Positions 29,342 through 42,008 of a DNA stretch of 64,000 bases are shown one piece after another. Source of the stretch: Apostichopus japonicus. Its lineage: Eukaryota > Echinodermata > Holothuroidea > Aspidochirotida > Stichopodidae. The position numbers and the translations under genes are program-made. The stretch covers positions 8,713,001-8,777,000 of the forward strand of contig NC_092563.1 in assembly GCF_037975245.1 (NCBI RefSeq), given 5' to 3'. The notes beneath the pieces are model-generated. The model was given only the letters and a program-made list of their open reading frames with translations. It did not search any database and was not told the origin of the DNA. Numbering within the stretch: the first letter of the stretch is position 1; each line of letters starts with the position of its first letter.

Positions 29342-29788
29342 CCATGACTAATGCCGTCGAGAGAAGCGGGATCCATGCATGGCTAACGCTGTAGAGAGAA
29401 GCCAGATCCATGCATGACTAATACCGTCGAGAGAAGCCGGATCCATGCATGACTATCGCCGTCGAGAGAAGCCGGATCCATGCATGCATGGCTAACGCTG
29501 TAGAGAGAAGCCGGATCCATGAGTGGCTATCGCCGTCGAGAGAAGCCGGATCCATGCATGACTATCGCCGTCGTAAGAAGCCGGATCCATGCATGGCTAA
29601 CGCTGTAGAGAGAAGCCAGATCCATGCATGACTAATGCCGTCGAGAGAAGCCGGATCCATGCATGGCTAGCGCTGTAGAGAGAAGCCAGATCCATGCATG
29701 ACTAACGCCGTCGAGAGAAGCCGGATCCATGCATGACTATCGCCGTCGAGAGTAGCCGGATCCACGCATGGCTAACGCCGTCGAGAGA
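29342..29788 (+). repeat. 35-bp minisatellite, block 1
   Basis: About 13 tandem units of 35 bp, each with GAGAGAAGCCGGATCCATGC and an ATGGCTAACGC or ATGACTATCGC part. Units alternate partly between GCCGTCGAGAGAAG and GCTGTAGAGAGAAG types, hinting at a 70-bp dimer. GGATCC and ATGCAT palindromes recur in nearly every unit. Units are contiguous with no unique spacers. Confidence 0.9.
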
Positions 29789-29832
29789 AAGAGCGCGGCA
29801 CGCGGTTTGGGGCGAGTCTTCGATGCCTTTAA
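29789..29832 (+). mobile_element. 3'-end fragment of the TTAA element embedded in the 35-bp array
   Basis: A 44-bp stretch containing GCGGCACGCGGTTTGGGGCG, GAGTCTTCGATGCCT and TTAA repeats the right end of the copy at 28977-29327. The following bases (AAGTTTCAGTTCCGTGC) also repeat the flank of that copy (AAGTGTCAGTTCCGTGC). The end of the element plus its flank has therefore been duplicated across the array. Confidence 0.85.
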
Positions 29833-29954
29833 GTTTCAGTTCCGTGCTCTCATACGTAACGTTATCACTAATTTTGTTTATTTTATTTTGGAATACAGTG
29901 ATCGAACGATTCGATTTGATTTCATGTACGTGTTTGTGCTTTCCGACTCCTAAA

Positions 29955-30346
29955 GTGGCTATCCCCGTCGAGAGAAGCCTGATCCATTCATGGCTATCGC
30001 CGTCGAGAGAAGCCGGATCCATTCATGGCTATCGCCGTCGAGAGAAGCCGGATCCATCCGGATCCCTACATGGTTATCGCCGTCGAGAGAAGCCGGATCC
30101 ATGAGTGGCTATCGCCGTCGAGAGAACCCGGATCCATGAGTGGCTATCGCCGTCGAGAGAACCCGGATTCATGCATGGCAATCGCCGTCGAGAGAAGCCG
30201 GATCCATGACTGGCTATCGCCGTCGAGAGAAGCCAGATCCATGCATGGCTACCGCCGTTAAGAGAACCCGGATTCATGCATGGCAATCGCCGTCGAGAGA
30301 AGCCGGATCCATGAGTGGCTATCGCCGTCGAGAGAAGCCGGATCCA
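29955..30346 (+). repeat. 35-bp minisatellite, block 2
   Basis: About 11 units of the same 35-bp repeat, resuming after 120 bp of unique sequence (29833-29954). This block is almost all the GCCGTCGAGAGAAG type with GTGGCTATC, and shows a small local duplication of CCGGATCC near 30055. Open frames on both strands (Arg/Glu/Ser/His rich) reflect the repeat. Confidence 0.9.
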
Positions 30347-31637
30347 GATTATTGGACGACATCTCTATACGTGGATTATTGCGAAATTATTGAAAACTTT
30401 TCTTCGTCATATTCTGTTTTGTGTGATATTAGAAAACTTAAATGACAGAAATGAGAGAAACTTTTGTGTCTTCATTCCTCTCACATTAAATTCCATGAGC
30501 TCACGTTCCAAGTTAGGCTCGAAGGAATTGAATCTTTCTACGGTTTTTATGTAGACCAAGAGGTACCTAAAGAAAATGAGGATGGTTCAGATTCCGTTCT
30601 TACATGAAAACGCAAGATACCTATACCGTACGATATCTGTATATTACACATGTAAGCATATAGCAGAAGGCTGATAGTTCTACTGAATTCTCCCTTAGTC
30701 ACAACATACTAAAGGTAAGCATAATATCCTATCGAAACGTTTCCCTATAACACATATGCCATTGCCAGCAGGAATTTTACTTTCATTTGGGAAACGGATG
30801 TGCACGGAAACACAAAAATAACATACATGTAACAGCGTCTATGCATGTGATTTCATTTACCAAATAGAACTTATTTGAAAACGTGAACGCCGATGGTGGA
30901 AGTCTATACGCCGCTCAATGCCATCACTAATTCTTTTATAATTCCAGAAATCTTTGACGTGAAATATTGACTGGCCTGCATGCATATTACACGGTTCCGT
31001 CATGTTTTTACCCTACAGCAAAGATTGTAACACCCCTCATACGTTATAACTGAACATATCAGTCAGGGCACATATAGAAACGTTATGTTTGCAACCTTCA
31101 TATTGCACCTGTCGTTTTGTTTTCACGATGCAATATATTAATAAGACATAATATATAGGCCTACTATATACGTTACTGATTCTTCTTACGCATGCACGTA
31201 GTCTGATCAATACATCGGCTATGTGATAATCCAATTTAGTCTTAAAGTGAATATTTCTCACTCCAATTGGTGTACATTCAAAAGGCTTAGGCATAAAAAT
31301 CAACTGATGCTGTTCGTTTATTACATTTTTTTCCTGAGGAATGTTGTGTTATAAATCGTATAATTTCTCAGTTACTTCTGCTGCCTCGACCTTATAAGTA
31401 ATACTGTTGTATAAGAAAAACCGTATAATTCTCGACAGCGATAGAACGTAGTGACGGCCCTCAATACAGGTTATGTCCTATACTGATAAATAATAAATTA
31501 TATTAACCTTTTTCTATATACTTTCAGCTCTATACGACAACACAGAATCACCGGATAAGTAGGTCGATTAATCCTCGTGAAATGTACTTATATACCGTTA
31601 TTCCAGCCACATTGGAATGGGTGAGTTTGCTGAGTGT
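30347..31637. other. Gene-free sequence
   Basis: No exon, RNA gene or named repeat recognised. The 88-codon minus-strand frame at 31037-31303 has no recognisable similarity. Confidence 0.35.
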
Positions 31638-31957
31638 ATTAATAATAATAATAATAGTATTTGCTTTTTATATAGCGCTTTATAGCAGCGATAGATCTCA
31701 AAGCGCTTTACAGACGTTACATTACCCCTGGTCAATGAAAACCTGTCCCAGAGACAATCCCTCCAGTCGGCAGCAGTTAAAAACTGCGCCCAATGACAAG
31801 TTACCTCACAGGTACCCAGTTAACCCCTGGGTGGAGAGAGGCAAGTGAGATAAAGCATCTTGCCCAAGGACACAACGCAGTGAACTAGGTATGAATCGAA
31901 CCAGCAATCCTTGGATCACGAGTCCGACGCCTTAGCCAATTGGCCACCACGCTCTCA
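31638..31957 (-). mobile_element. tRNA-derived SINE, near full length
   Basis: Read on the minus strand, the head contains a box A-like TGGCCAATTGGCTAAGG (about 31930-31946) and a box B-like GGTTCGATTC (31893-31902), as in a tRNA. A body follows (CACTGCGTTGTGTCCTTGGG, ACCTGTGAGGTAACTTG), then a tail AGCGCTATATAAAAAGC ending in repeated ATT. This layout is the standard one for a tRNA-derived SINE. A 5'-truncated relative lies at 63511-63663 and a degenerate tail at 36856-36932. No clear target duplication was found. Confidence 0.8.
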
Positions 31958-34900
31958 CGTAACACGTGATAGAGTAGAGCAAACTATTCCTTCCCCCTGT
32001 ATTACCCCCAATAGAACTTACAGATCACTGTCGTATAAGAATATGTCCTCTACATTTCTTTTCAACTGTAGCATGACAAACTATTCGGGTTTCCCGATCT
32101 CTGGTATACGCTCGGGTTGTGTTTTTACGTTGAAACATTTCGTCAACTCAATATAGGCTATTGTATAATCTCAACGATTACGTTATTCAGGTCATCTACA
32201 TATTTAAGGTAAAATGTCGGCATGGTTATGACTTCTTCCAACTATCACCCAGGGCATATTATTGTACACCTATAAGCGTGTTTATGCGTTCATGTTTAAT
32301 TCAACAATCTAGATCCTTCGGCCGATGCATACATGACGCAAACACCTATTTACTGTCTCGCTTCCTATAAATTATGTTGTGCTATACCGTCAACTGCAAT
32401 ATGCATTTCTGCTTCATCGTTCCACTTCTTATACGATCGCACACGAAGCAAATAAAACACATCCAGGTATGTTTATCATGAATGGCCTGTGGAGTGTAAT
32501 TTTGTAACTCATTTCCTATCACCCCAAATTTATAAGGCCCTTTTGATCTCGATTTTGCTTTCACCATATTGTTGTTGCCCACTCAGCATCACCCCCACCC
32601 CCCCCCCAACTGTCCCTATATACTGGAGGGGAGTATGATCCTGTGTCTTCTTGCTGTAACACCAGTACTAACGTTTCGTAAACATGCATCACGCTGTAAA
32701 AAAAGAAATGCTGCCGGTGTTATATTGCTAACCATCACATGGTCATACTTTGTGAACGTTCTAGCTTCAAAAGTAGACACCGAGTATTTCATCTCTATCT
32801 GAGCTGTTATTTTGTAGTTGTCCGACTGAGGAATACCAACATATCTTTCCATGTGATAGTACATATAGTAGTGGTACTATTTTGAAACTAACAATTTGTT
32901 TTACCCATTTTTTTCGTCATGTTTGCCCACCTCATCAGTGACCTGGCCGTGACGCCATCTTCCTCATTTCTGTTTTTTTTTTATTCCTAAACTGAGATAA
33001 ACTTATTCATTCACCCTGAGTAAATTAAGATCATAATGTTTTGTATTGGAAACAGATACAAATACGTTGCCAGGTACTATATAACATTCTATCCCGTGTA
33101 ACCAACATCGAAGAACGCAACGTTCGGTACGCAAAGCATACATTCGACTTGCCGGAATATTTATGAAATTCTGGCTGGAATTTTAATAGATGGTGGAATT
33201 GATTTTCTGTCCTATTCATCAGGGACTGTTGTCATCTTATAACTATAGCTTTAAGCTATATCTATTATATAGGCAGACACTAAAATTGATCCAGTTAACG
33301 CCCAGACCTAAAACTTTGAACAGACTCGCTCACGGGGGGTGCGCATAAAATGCTCAAGTATGAAATGAGTTGACATACATTAAAATAAATACCAAGTGGT
33401 TCGTGATAAATGATGCTATAAGATGGTAGGACCTATACGATGGTAATGTTGGAACACAAAGTTGTATATCAAATACCGTTAAAAAAAATTGAGTACCGGA
33501 CTATTCAAATGGTAGGCTGCTAAACATTCATAGAACTGTTATAGCGTATAGAATACAAGAAGGCTAAGGACATGTACGGTATAACTATCTAAACATAAAA
33601 GATATGGCGTTGAGATATTGCAAGACGTTTTGAGGAAAAGGTGCCACCCGCTCCCTTCCTCATTTCTCTAAAGGCTCAACCCCTCCCACTCCCTCTCCCC
33701 CTCACCCTCCCCCACCCCCTCCCGAATAATTGAAACATTTCTACATGATGACAGAGGACATTTAAATAATAGACTCGGAATGGAAATAACATAATGACAG
33801 AAATTAAACTGCAGTCATAGATGGATCAATTTTATACGTTGAGTCATATATAGAGTCCAAATAATTATTATTGCTCGACAAATATGTTCAAGAATATGAA
33901 GATGCGTATAACAGTCGTCACATTTGAATCATTATACAACCACAGCAACAACAAGAAAAAAACTCATTAATTGAGCCGCACTGCATGGGTTCAAACCCAC
34001 CCCAAAGCTATAGGGTTTCTATACTGCAAATAAAACATAATCCTTACGTCTACCATTACCATGGTAAAACGGACTCTTTTAAGTTGAATAATATATTGAT
34101 TGGTATCATGTAATGTATATATTACATATCCATGCATGTTTATAGATGACAATCTTGTAATGTAAAATATTCAATAGGAACCGGTCTATATAGTTAATTG
34201 AACAATAACAAAAGATTCTTATTATAACCGGCAGCCTATACGATCGATCAGTCACCGTACCCTTGCACATGTTAGTCAAAAGGCAATTTCAAAGTACAGC
34301 CTATACATGAGACAAATAAGCGTGTTTGTATCTTATTCATGTGTTGCCGTGAAGTTATGTAGTTTGGCAGCTGTTTGTTTTCACGCTTTCCTACATTCAC
34401 GTTTCTAAAATTAGCAAGCGTTCAGTCGGTTAACAAATATTCTTATTAATTAATCCTTAGATGAAAACAGTGGTTCATATATACCAAATGAACAACGAGA
34501 TGACTTGGTGCAATGTGTGACTGCTTATTGACTTTATTGATTGTCATCCACTGAGGTCAATGTAATTTTCACTTTCAAAATTTTTCATTTTTGTGAATAT
34601 TGATTTCCTTGACTGAGCGTTGAAATTTGGTTAACTGGATAAGAGAAGATTAAATGTGAACTGTAATGCTTGAGAGAACCTTTCGCGTTAAGGGGGAATC
34701 GATTTTCGTGCCTGGCAATCCCTTCCCCTGTTTCTCGCTGACGATGTTATTTCCGATACTTGGATGTATAGAATACATTAAAAGCCGGCTTAGCTCGATT
34801 TTATGTCGAAGAACATATTCATTCTTTGATCAAACGATAATGAAACACATGAAACACACGTGAGACCAATAAAACAAATTAAGATGACTTGCTTTTTTTC

Positions 34901-35350
34901 CTCTCTGGAAATATAGTATGGTTGTTAACGTTGCAGGTATACATGTCGCAGAAACGCATCAATATTAAAGAAACGCCAATTATAACCTAATTTTACAATT
35001 CAGTTATTTCTGGTGTCAATATATCTAACTATAATCCCGTTGACTTTTTTTTTCTGTTACTCTGTGTCGATGTTTGATGTGAGTTAGTTATAAGTGTATC
35101 ATATTTGCATATACTTTGGTGAAGTTCAAGGACATTTTATATTCTTTTTATCGAAATGAAATACAAACAAATATGCACACATAGATGACGCACTTATTTC
35201 AACTACAAAACCACGTAACATGAGCTCCATGAATTAAGCCACATCAAATATGCCTGCATACATTAAACCACGAATGACAAGGTAATGGATATAATTTAAG
35301 TTACCTCGCAAACTGTATGAAACGCTCCATAGCTTTTGAAAATGAACAAA
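31958..35350. other. Gene-free sequence
   Basis: About 3.4 kb without a recognised exon. Simple features are C-rich tracts near 32583-32608 and a CT/CA-rich pyrimidine stretch near 33645-33725. Remaining open frames are short and unrecognised. Confidence 0.35.
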
Positions 35351-35555
35351 TTTGTCTCCGGAGGATCGCGATATAACCATGACATCCGACAAGTATAAGT
35401 TGATCTCCTACCTCTCCTCTTCCCTCTGTTGGTTTGTTTCTCATCTCCATCCCTTGTCCACTAATCCTCTTACATCTATCTCTTTCGTGATCACCCTGCT
35501 CATTAACCAGTCTGTATTCTGTGCGTGTATTTGTCCCTTCTGTAACTTGTCATTC

Positions 35556-35596
35556 AGCCTCTGAAAAAGATCCTGCTAGGATCGAAACGTCAGGCT
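35556..35596 (+). repeat. Hammerhead-ribozyme-like hairpin motif, copy A
   Basis: CTGA is followed by AAAA, the hairpin GATCCT-GCT-AGGATC, then GAAAC and GTC. The outer arms AGCCT (35556-35560) and AGGCT (35592-35596) can pair as a stem I. This order (CUGANGA, stem II, GAAAC, GUC, closing stem I) resembles a type I hammerhead with almost no stem III, as reported for Penelope-like retroelements. In this copy the base corresponding to G8 is A, so self-cleavage is unlikely. The ribozyme identity is a hypothesis; the motif itself is certain because it recurs at 39855-39885 and 45432-45462. Confidence 0.5.
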
Positions 35597-35599
35597 AAC

Positions 35600-36855
35600 G
35601 TACTTTGACACAAGTATATGTTTTGTGTGATAACTGTCAAAATGAGCGTCACATATAGACAACGCTGTGAAATACAAACTCATGCCATATGCCCAGCCAG
35701 TTGGGACAATTTCCTAATGCTAATACCTCTCTAAACTGTACTCCAATATCATGCTCTCAAAGCACTGGTATTGTCAGTACAAACAGTTCCTAACCTTGAT
35801 CTGATACAAACATGATATTCATACTGCTCGTACTGACAACACGAGTGCTATGAAAGCGGGACATGACACTACAGTATAGAAACAATTATCCCAACTGGGT
35901 GCATATGACATGCACACAATGCTTATGCATGAAGTACTATTCGAAGTATTGCCTTTTCTAACAGCGTTATACGTTTACTTTATCTATAATCTTCTTATAA
36001 TTTAGTGGGGGTGGTTCAACGTTAGTTTTGGGGTGATTTTTGACTGGACACGATCTTTCAGTGGCTTTTTAGCGGGGATCGGCGTCACTGTAGCTCAGTG
36101 CGGTCAGTCGCTTATAAAACGCCATTGTTTTACTCAGGCTAAAAAACATATTGATATATCATAGGCCTATGTCAATTTCATCAACACGTTATGTGTCAAT
36201 ATCACTGTATCAGAAAAAAAAAATTAAAATGTTACAACTTAATATCAGCTAGGCAAGAATAAACTCAACAGTTGTATTCAATCTGAGAAACGTTTTGAAT
36301 TTTGGCCTGAAACTATCGGTTTTAACGGGCGGTGTCTTGCTTGAAACATACCATATTGATTAAGATATTGTCATGCTAAATTACATAACAGCTAATATGG
36401 TGATGCAAATGGCCTCCTGAAGCCTGTACGATTCTTGCTTGTTACTTCATATATCCGTATACTTCATTTAGTTCTTCGTAATGGTTGTATATTTCATTGC
36501 GAGTCAACATTATCTATATGGTAATGAATATTTCATTCAAATCAATTAGCCTATCTTGTTAAACAAACGTTCTTACTTCCTAATGAAACTGATAATGTAT
36601 GTACTCATAATACTGATACTGTATAACGCTTTATACATAATATATCTTATATACGTCATGTAAACTTTGGCCCATCCCTGTATTTATATACGTAACCTAT
36701 TGTTTTTGCTGCTGCAAAACGCAATATTGTGGAACAGTGCACGAGTGAATAATATCGTATATATAGTCTCTACATACGTATTAGCCTATAGAATAACTAA
36801 ACAGCTACCAATTACACCGTCTTGTCATTGTTATCATGGACTAAAGGCAATCCGA
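35600..36855. other. Gene-free sequence
   Basis: No exon seen. It may include more of the retroelement to which the hairpin motif at 35556 belongs, but no reverse transcriptase or GIY-YIG coding sequence is recognisable. Confidence 0.3.
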
Positions 36856-36932
36856 CATAATAATCATAATCATAACACTTATGCCTATATATATAGCGCA
36901 TCATACCGACGGTCTCAATACGCTTTACAAGA
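36856..36932 (-). mobile_element. Degenerate SINE/LINE 3' tail
   Basis: ATAATCATAATCATAA is followed by TATATATAGCGCATCATACC, CGGTCTCAATACGCTTTACA. Compared with the SINE at 31638-31957, this corresponds to the last 70-80 bp of the tail region, heavily diverged. Confidence 0.5.
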
Positions 36933-39127
36933 AACAGAATGAGTACCAAAATACAGCATGATGTGTTTTTCGGTACACAAACATTAAGGAGCCATGATTT
37001 ACTTCAGTTTTCATGATTCATGATTCCTTGATTGATATCACACAAACACTAGCTGTACGTGACTATTATATAGCCTGCAAGTTACACTAATGCGCCTTGA
37101 TTTCATATAGACCACCACTTGTTATAAATTCTTTGCTCATCAAAATCTAAAGCATGCATTACGCAGTCCATTTCCGGCATTGTTGTCTTTTTGCTAGTCA
37201 ATTTTGCGATCTCATTAACATGCTATTTCTGTCATCCTTCTATATTCACTCTCTCTATCTTTTAAGCTTTTTCCGGTTGTCAATTTCGCGTATAGGTTAC
37301 TATAACGCGAACACGTAGGTTTTAGTAATTAAGGGACTTAGAATAGATTGGGATATTAACAAGCTCACAACTTATGCGTACACTGATCATCCGCCACGAT
37401 ATATACGTGTTACACATAGAACGTAATGCATTATTACTAACTATATCACCCAGATAATATCCCCTGCGTTCAATGTAACGGAAAGCCTGAAGTAAAAGCC
37501 CATAATAAATATCGAATTGAAGTCAAAAGTCGTTGAGTTAGACAATACTTTGAAAAGCATAGCATTTCGTTTTATAAGTTATCCACTTAATAGTAATTTA
37601 ACAACTGTGATGGCCCTTTATATTATCAGCAACTAAATTTACCCAAGACTTTTTGAAATGTTTTCTTGTATAAAGACGTACTTATTATTATTATTTATTA
37701 TTTACACCTTCAATCCCCACCCTTGACACCTCCCGACCCCCCCCCCCCATCCCGGCCAGTAGTAAGTACCTAACTCTTACAAATTAAGTTTTGTCATTTG
37801 TCAATGGATATTCCACTGCACGTATAGACCAATTTGTAAGAGTTTTGCAAACAGAAGATTTCGCAATCTAATACTATTTAAGAACTGATGAAGATAATTT
37901 TTGATGCTTGTATATAGGCTCGTGTACACATTAGTATGCTTATACACGTATTCCCTATCACATCATGCTTTAAGTATAGGCCTATCTAATTTTATACTGG
38001 CCTACGTATGTAGGCTTACCAGAATTGTATAGTGTCTCTGATGTGTCTAAATAAACCTTGCTATGATATCCGAATTCCTAATTCGGAGAGAAAATACATT
38101 GCCAATGTGGTTGTATATAGAGTTTAGCTCAAGCAAGGCCATCAATATACCATTGATATAAACACAAAGCTCTTGTGGCAGCCCCTGTTTAATGTTTGGA
38201 CACCAATATTGCTATTTAATTACTGGTTGCCCACTACAGCTGGTGTATACAGCCTGTGCAAACTAAGTGGTGATCATAATTGTACTGTAATCAAACAATG
38301 GGGAATGTATACGCAATTCAAGATTGGATTATATCGCTTGCGAAATATAAATCGAGAGATGGCAAGCCATAAATGGGAATTTTGTCCCCAAATATAGTTT
38401 CCAGTGCGCAGTCGATGCAAGCTGGTGTCATGTGACATGTCTGTTTCTTTTAGCAAGTATTAATAGACAAGGTAGCGAACGAAAAAAAAAATCTCATTTT
38501 TGTTTTATGAATGCAGAAATATACACTGCACTCTTTTGAATGATCTTGAAATAAGACCACATACTAAGTACGTATTTCAAAGCTTTCCTTGCAAGGTTGA
38601 ATAAGTTTACTTATGCCGTTTTTGAAATTAACCTTCCCATGAAACTTTGGACATAAATAATTCAGATTTTTAGCTATTGCTGATGGCAATCGTTCAATGG
38701 CGTTTTATGAAAGAAGCTGAATAGAATGAAGTGACCATGAAATTCGGAAGATGATAGATCTGTAAAATGACTATGAAATTATAATTATTTTGTTTATTCC
38801 TTTAGTTCGCGAGACCACCCAAGCATTGTGTCAAACATGAGCCCATTTGATATTGTATTATAATCTTAGTTAAAGTTTCCTTGCTAGTCATAAATATTCA
38901 TATTTATTCATAAATATTCATATTTTTATCCCTGTGCGGTCTGCAAGTAACCAATTCATTAGAATATTTCACCCTTGGTTACTGTTTTATTGCTGTTGTT
39001 CTGTTCAACTGCTTAATTAAGTCGGTCTATCCATGGGTGAGTTCTTTCAAACATGGGAGCAACCGTTAATTATATACTTAACTTTAACATTGACCAGGGG
39101 GTGGGGGGCGGAGGTGGCATAAAAATT
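36933..39127. other. Gene-free sequence
   Basis: No exon or named repeat recognised. A C run lies at about 37738-37748 and a short direct repeat of CATAAATATTCATATTT at about 38889-38930. Confidence 0.35.
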
Positions 39128-39765
39128 TGGACAAGCCATCTCGACATTTTGACGATTTATCTCGAAACGTTTTAACTCTTTTTCTTTTTTTTTACGGTGT
39201 GCGTGAAAATGTTAAATTTTATCTCGGGAATGTGACGTTTTATCATAAAAGTGTTACATTTTATGTCAAAATGTCAACATTTAATCTAAACATTTTGTTG
39301 AACGTTAAATTTCTACTCTTTATTACCAAATTTACCTTAAAATGTTTGATTTTTGCATGAAATGGCGATCTTTTACACGAAATTTCGACGTTTGTCATAC
39401 ATCCTTGACGTTATACATGAGAAGTGTCACATTGTGTCACACAATGCGAACCTGTTATATCGAAATGTGTATGTTTTATCCCGAAATTTTTACGTTTTAT
39501 CTAGAAATATTGAAGTTTATAATAAAGTTCGGACACTCCATCTGCTTAAAATTTAAAAGCAAGAAATTGGCAACGTTTTATGTCGAGGTGTTGATGTATT
39601 ACCTCGCAATTTCGGCGTTTGACATCAAAATTTTGAAATTTCTTTATCGAAATATTTACATTACATCATTCAATATCGACGTGTTTGATTGATATTTCAA
39701 CAATTGTTCGCGAAATATTGATGTTTATCTCGAAATTTCAACATTTCACCTCAAAATTTAAATTT
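39128..39765. repeat. Degenerate minisatellite with TTTTATCTCGAAAT-like units
   Basis: Over about 640 bp, short motifs such as GACGTTTTATC, CGAAATTTCGACGTTT and ATCTCGAAATTTCAACATTT recur every 20-30 bp with heavy divergence. Units are partly self-complementary (CGAAATTTCG). The open frames here (77 and 116 codons) follow from this repeat. Confidence 0.7.
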
Positions 39766-39851
39766 GAAAGAGTTAAAAACTATTAAGAAACCGTTTATTA
39801 ACTACAAATATCCTGTGTCGGTGAAAAGTATAAGTTATAGGGCCTGATGTT

Positions 39852-39885
39852 TCAATCCTATAGCAGGATCTTCTTCAACAGCAAA
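39852..39885 (-). repeat. Hammerhead-like hairpin motif, copy B (decayed)
   Basis: On the minus strand: TTGAAGAA, the hairpin GATCCTGCTATAGGATT, GAAAC and ATC. It matches the motif at 35556-35596 but with changes at the C3-like and G16-like positions and a two-base insertion in the loop. This copy keeps AAGA where copy A has AAAA, which is what the CUGANGA core requires. Confidence 0.45.
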
Positions 39886-41456
39886 CTGAAACAAAAACAG
39901 ATTATGGACACATTTTAACTATAGACAGACAGATAGACAACTAAATGAACATAAATAGAGTTAAAATGGTAGGATCAAAACCTCATGCTCTCTAAATTAT
40001 ACTTCAAATTAAAACTTGTCAGCGTGGATATCAAATAAACTCTAAATTCCACGAATCAGAGTTAATATAGATCACATGACCATTCGATTATAGTGTTGTG
40101 TCAGCGTTGCGTTCACGAATTGAAGTAGGTGTTGTCGTTTATGGGGAATTCGAGACTGTTGGTCGGGACGAACGAATATATTGTTTGGACGAATGTGCTA
40201 GCACACCTCTGCCCCCCCCACCCCCTCCCTTTCAATCGATGAACCTTAGTGACGCCCCTATGGTAATAAAATATACTAGTCCAGACTCTAGTGCAAAACA
40301 GTATATATATTGTATTCACGATATTATGCACAATTATACAAAATGAATCAAAATATAATCAAAAGTCAACATTTATTGGAAATCCGCGTCGATAGATTAC
40401 ATAATCGATGAAAAATAGGCTCGTTTGGGATTGATTAATTTACTTTGTAACTACAACAACGAAAGATCGATTTAGAGAGCACGCCCACAAATTTACCACC
40501 ATCTGTTCTTAAAGAGGAATGCCCAAAATTATATCGGTGTTATTTAATTAGAATGGAGAGTATAAGTCAATGCACCATCAATCACTTCGCAATGAGTGCG
40601 GTCCTTAATCTGCTTTCAATTCAATTCAATGTTATTCAATGATTCATATATTTCGTCTATACATGCTTAAAATAGAATGTAGGATAATATAAACAGGACA
40701 CTCTAGAAAAACAAGGAAATTTTATCGAGCTAGCGACCAAAATAATGAAAAACAAAGAAAGAAAGTGAAAAAAAATAGGAAATATTAAAGAAAAAGAAAC
40801 AAGCAGTATACAGGCAGTGTAAACGAGAGAAACAGCATTTAGTCTGTATAATTTCCAATGAAGTGATATTTTAGTTTGCGTGTTAGGGAATGTATGTAGG
40901 CTACTTCCATACCCTCTAGTGAACAATTTCACGAGTCCCAGTAGTATTAAATCATGTTGATGAAATTTCAATTTGTATAATAGAGCATATTGGGTACAGA
41001 GAAATGTAATGAATATAGATATGTTGTTAACAAAATATCAGGAATCTATACTTAAACCACATTTACATTTATGAGGAACAACAACAAAAGATAAACATAT
41101 CAATCTTTTATTGTTTACATGTATAAACAAAATACCATGGCAATGTGACTGGATCGATGATTTGACAGTGGTTTGGTCGTGCTTCATTTACGAAACGCAT
41201 CAACCACAGTGAACGGCTTACCAAATTCCTCTTTGGCGTTACTGTAACATATACAAACACTACGAAAGCATGTCTGATCGGAATTAATGTAATCAGTTAT
41301 AGCTGGTAGCGTAATGGTCCGATAGATACAACAGATTCCGAGGGTAGTATGTGAAAGTGCTGTAATATACAGAGGTCAGTGTGGTGACTGGTCTCGGTCT
41401 TAAGCCTGTCTGGTCTCTAGTCGTGACCAGCATGCATATTGACCATTAAGCAACTA
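39886..41456. other. Gene-free sequence
   Basis: No exon recognised. Features are C-rich sequence near 40207-40228 and a TTCAATTCAATTCAATG stretch near 40616-40632, which resembles the 3' end of some LINEs on the minus strand, but no coding tail was found to support that. Confidence 0.35.
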
Positions 41457-41968
41457 TGAGTGTGCGCATGCCGCGTCCCTTTATGGGAGTAGTATTTAAC
41501 GATCACAGGGCCTCACTTTACTTAGTTTATAAACTATTTGATCCACCTTCACTAAGATTCACCCCATTAAGCAACGATGATTGCTCGACTGGGCGTTATG
41601 GCGGCTAGTAGAGTCGTGTCAGTGACATGCGAAGAGGGAATCATAGGGGCATGCCCCCACCTTCAAAGTCAATCGGGGAAGTTTTGTTTTCCATGCATTA
41701 AATAATGAAAAAGTTAGACCCCTCTTTTTCAACCTCCCACAGAACGTCAAGAGAATTTATTATTACCAACATTGCGTTTAGACCTTTTTTAAAGACCTAA
41801 TTCAAAGTCTAAATATGCCTCAGAATACACCTTCCATGGGCGTCTAGACTTTGTGTGTCTGTAGGAGTATGCGCATGCGCTTCCCCTTATGTGAGCCGTC
41901 TTTAACGATCCCAGGACCTTACTATACTTTATTTATAAATTATTTGATTCACCTTCACTAAGGTTCAG
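41457..41968 (+). repeat. Pair of diverged direct repeats of about 105 bp
   Basis: 41457-41562 and 41866-41968 share TATGAGTGTGCGCATGC / GGAGTATGCGCATGCGC, then TTTAACGATC, ACTTTA, TTATAAA.TATTTGAT and CCACCTTCACTAAG in the same order and orientation, spaced by about 300 bp. They could be ends of an unrecognised element or an old duplication. Confidence 0.6.
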
Positions 41969-42008
41969 GCCCCTACATATAAAGTCCTGTATATAACCTT
42001 AGCTTTGA

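Noticed and set aside
29449-30346. Possible CRISPR array in the 35-bp repeats
   Set aside because: Units are contiguous without unique spacers, and the genome is eukaryotic; this is a minisatellite.
29702-30445. Open frames of 60-123 codons in both strands of the 35-bp array
   Set aside because: Repeat by-products, with frames on both strands and no similarity to known proteins.
31582-31848. 88-codon plus-strand frame
   Set aside because: Most of it lies in the antisense strand of the SINE; no independent support.
31893-31950. A functional tRNA gene on the minus strand
   Set aside because: Box A and box B are present, but the cloverleaf is incomplete and the sequence runs into a SINE body and ATT tail; it is a SINE head.
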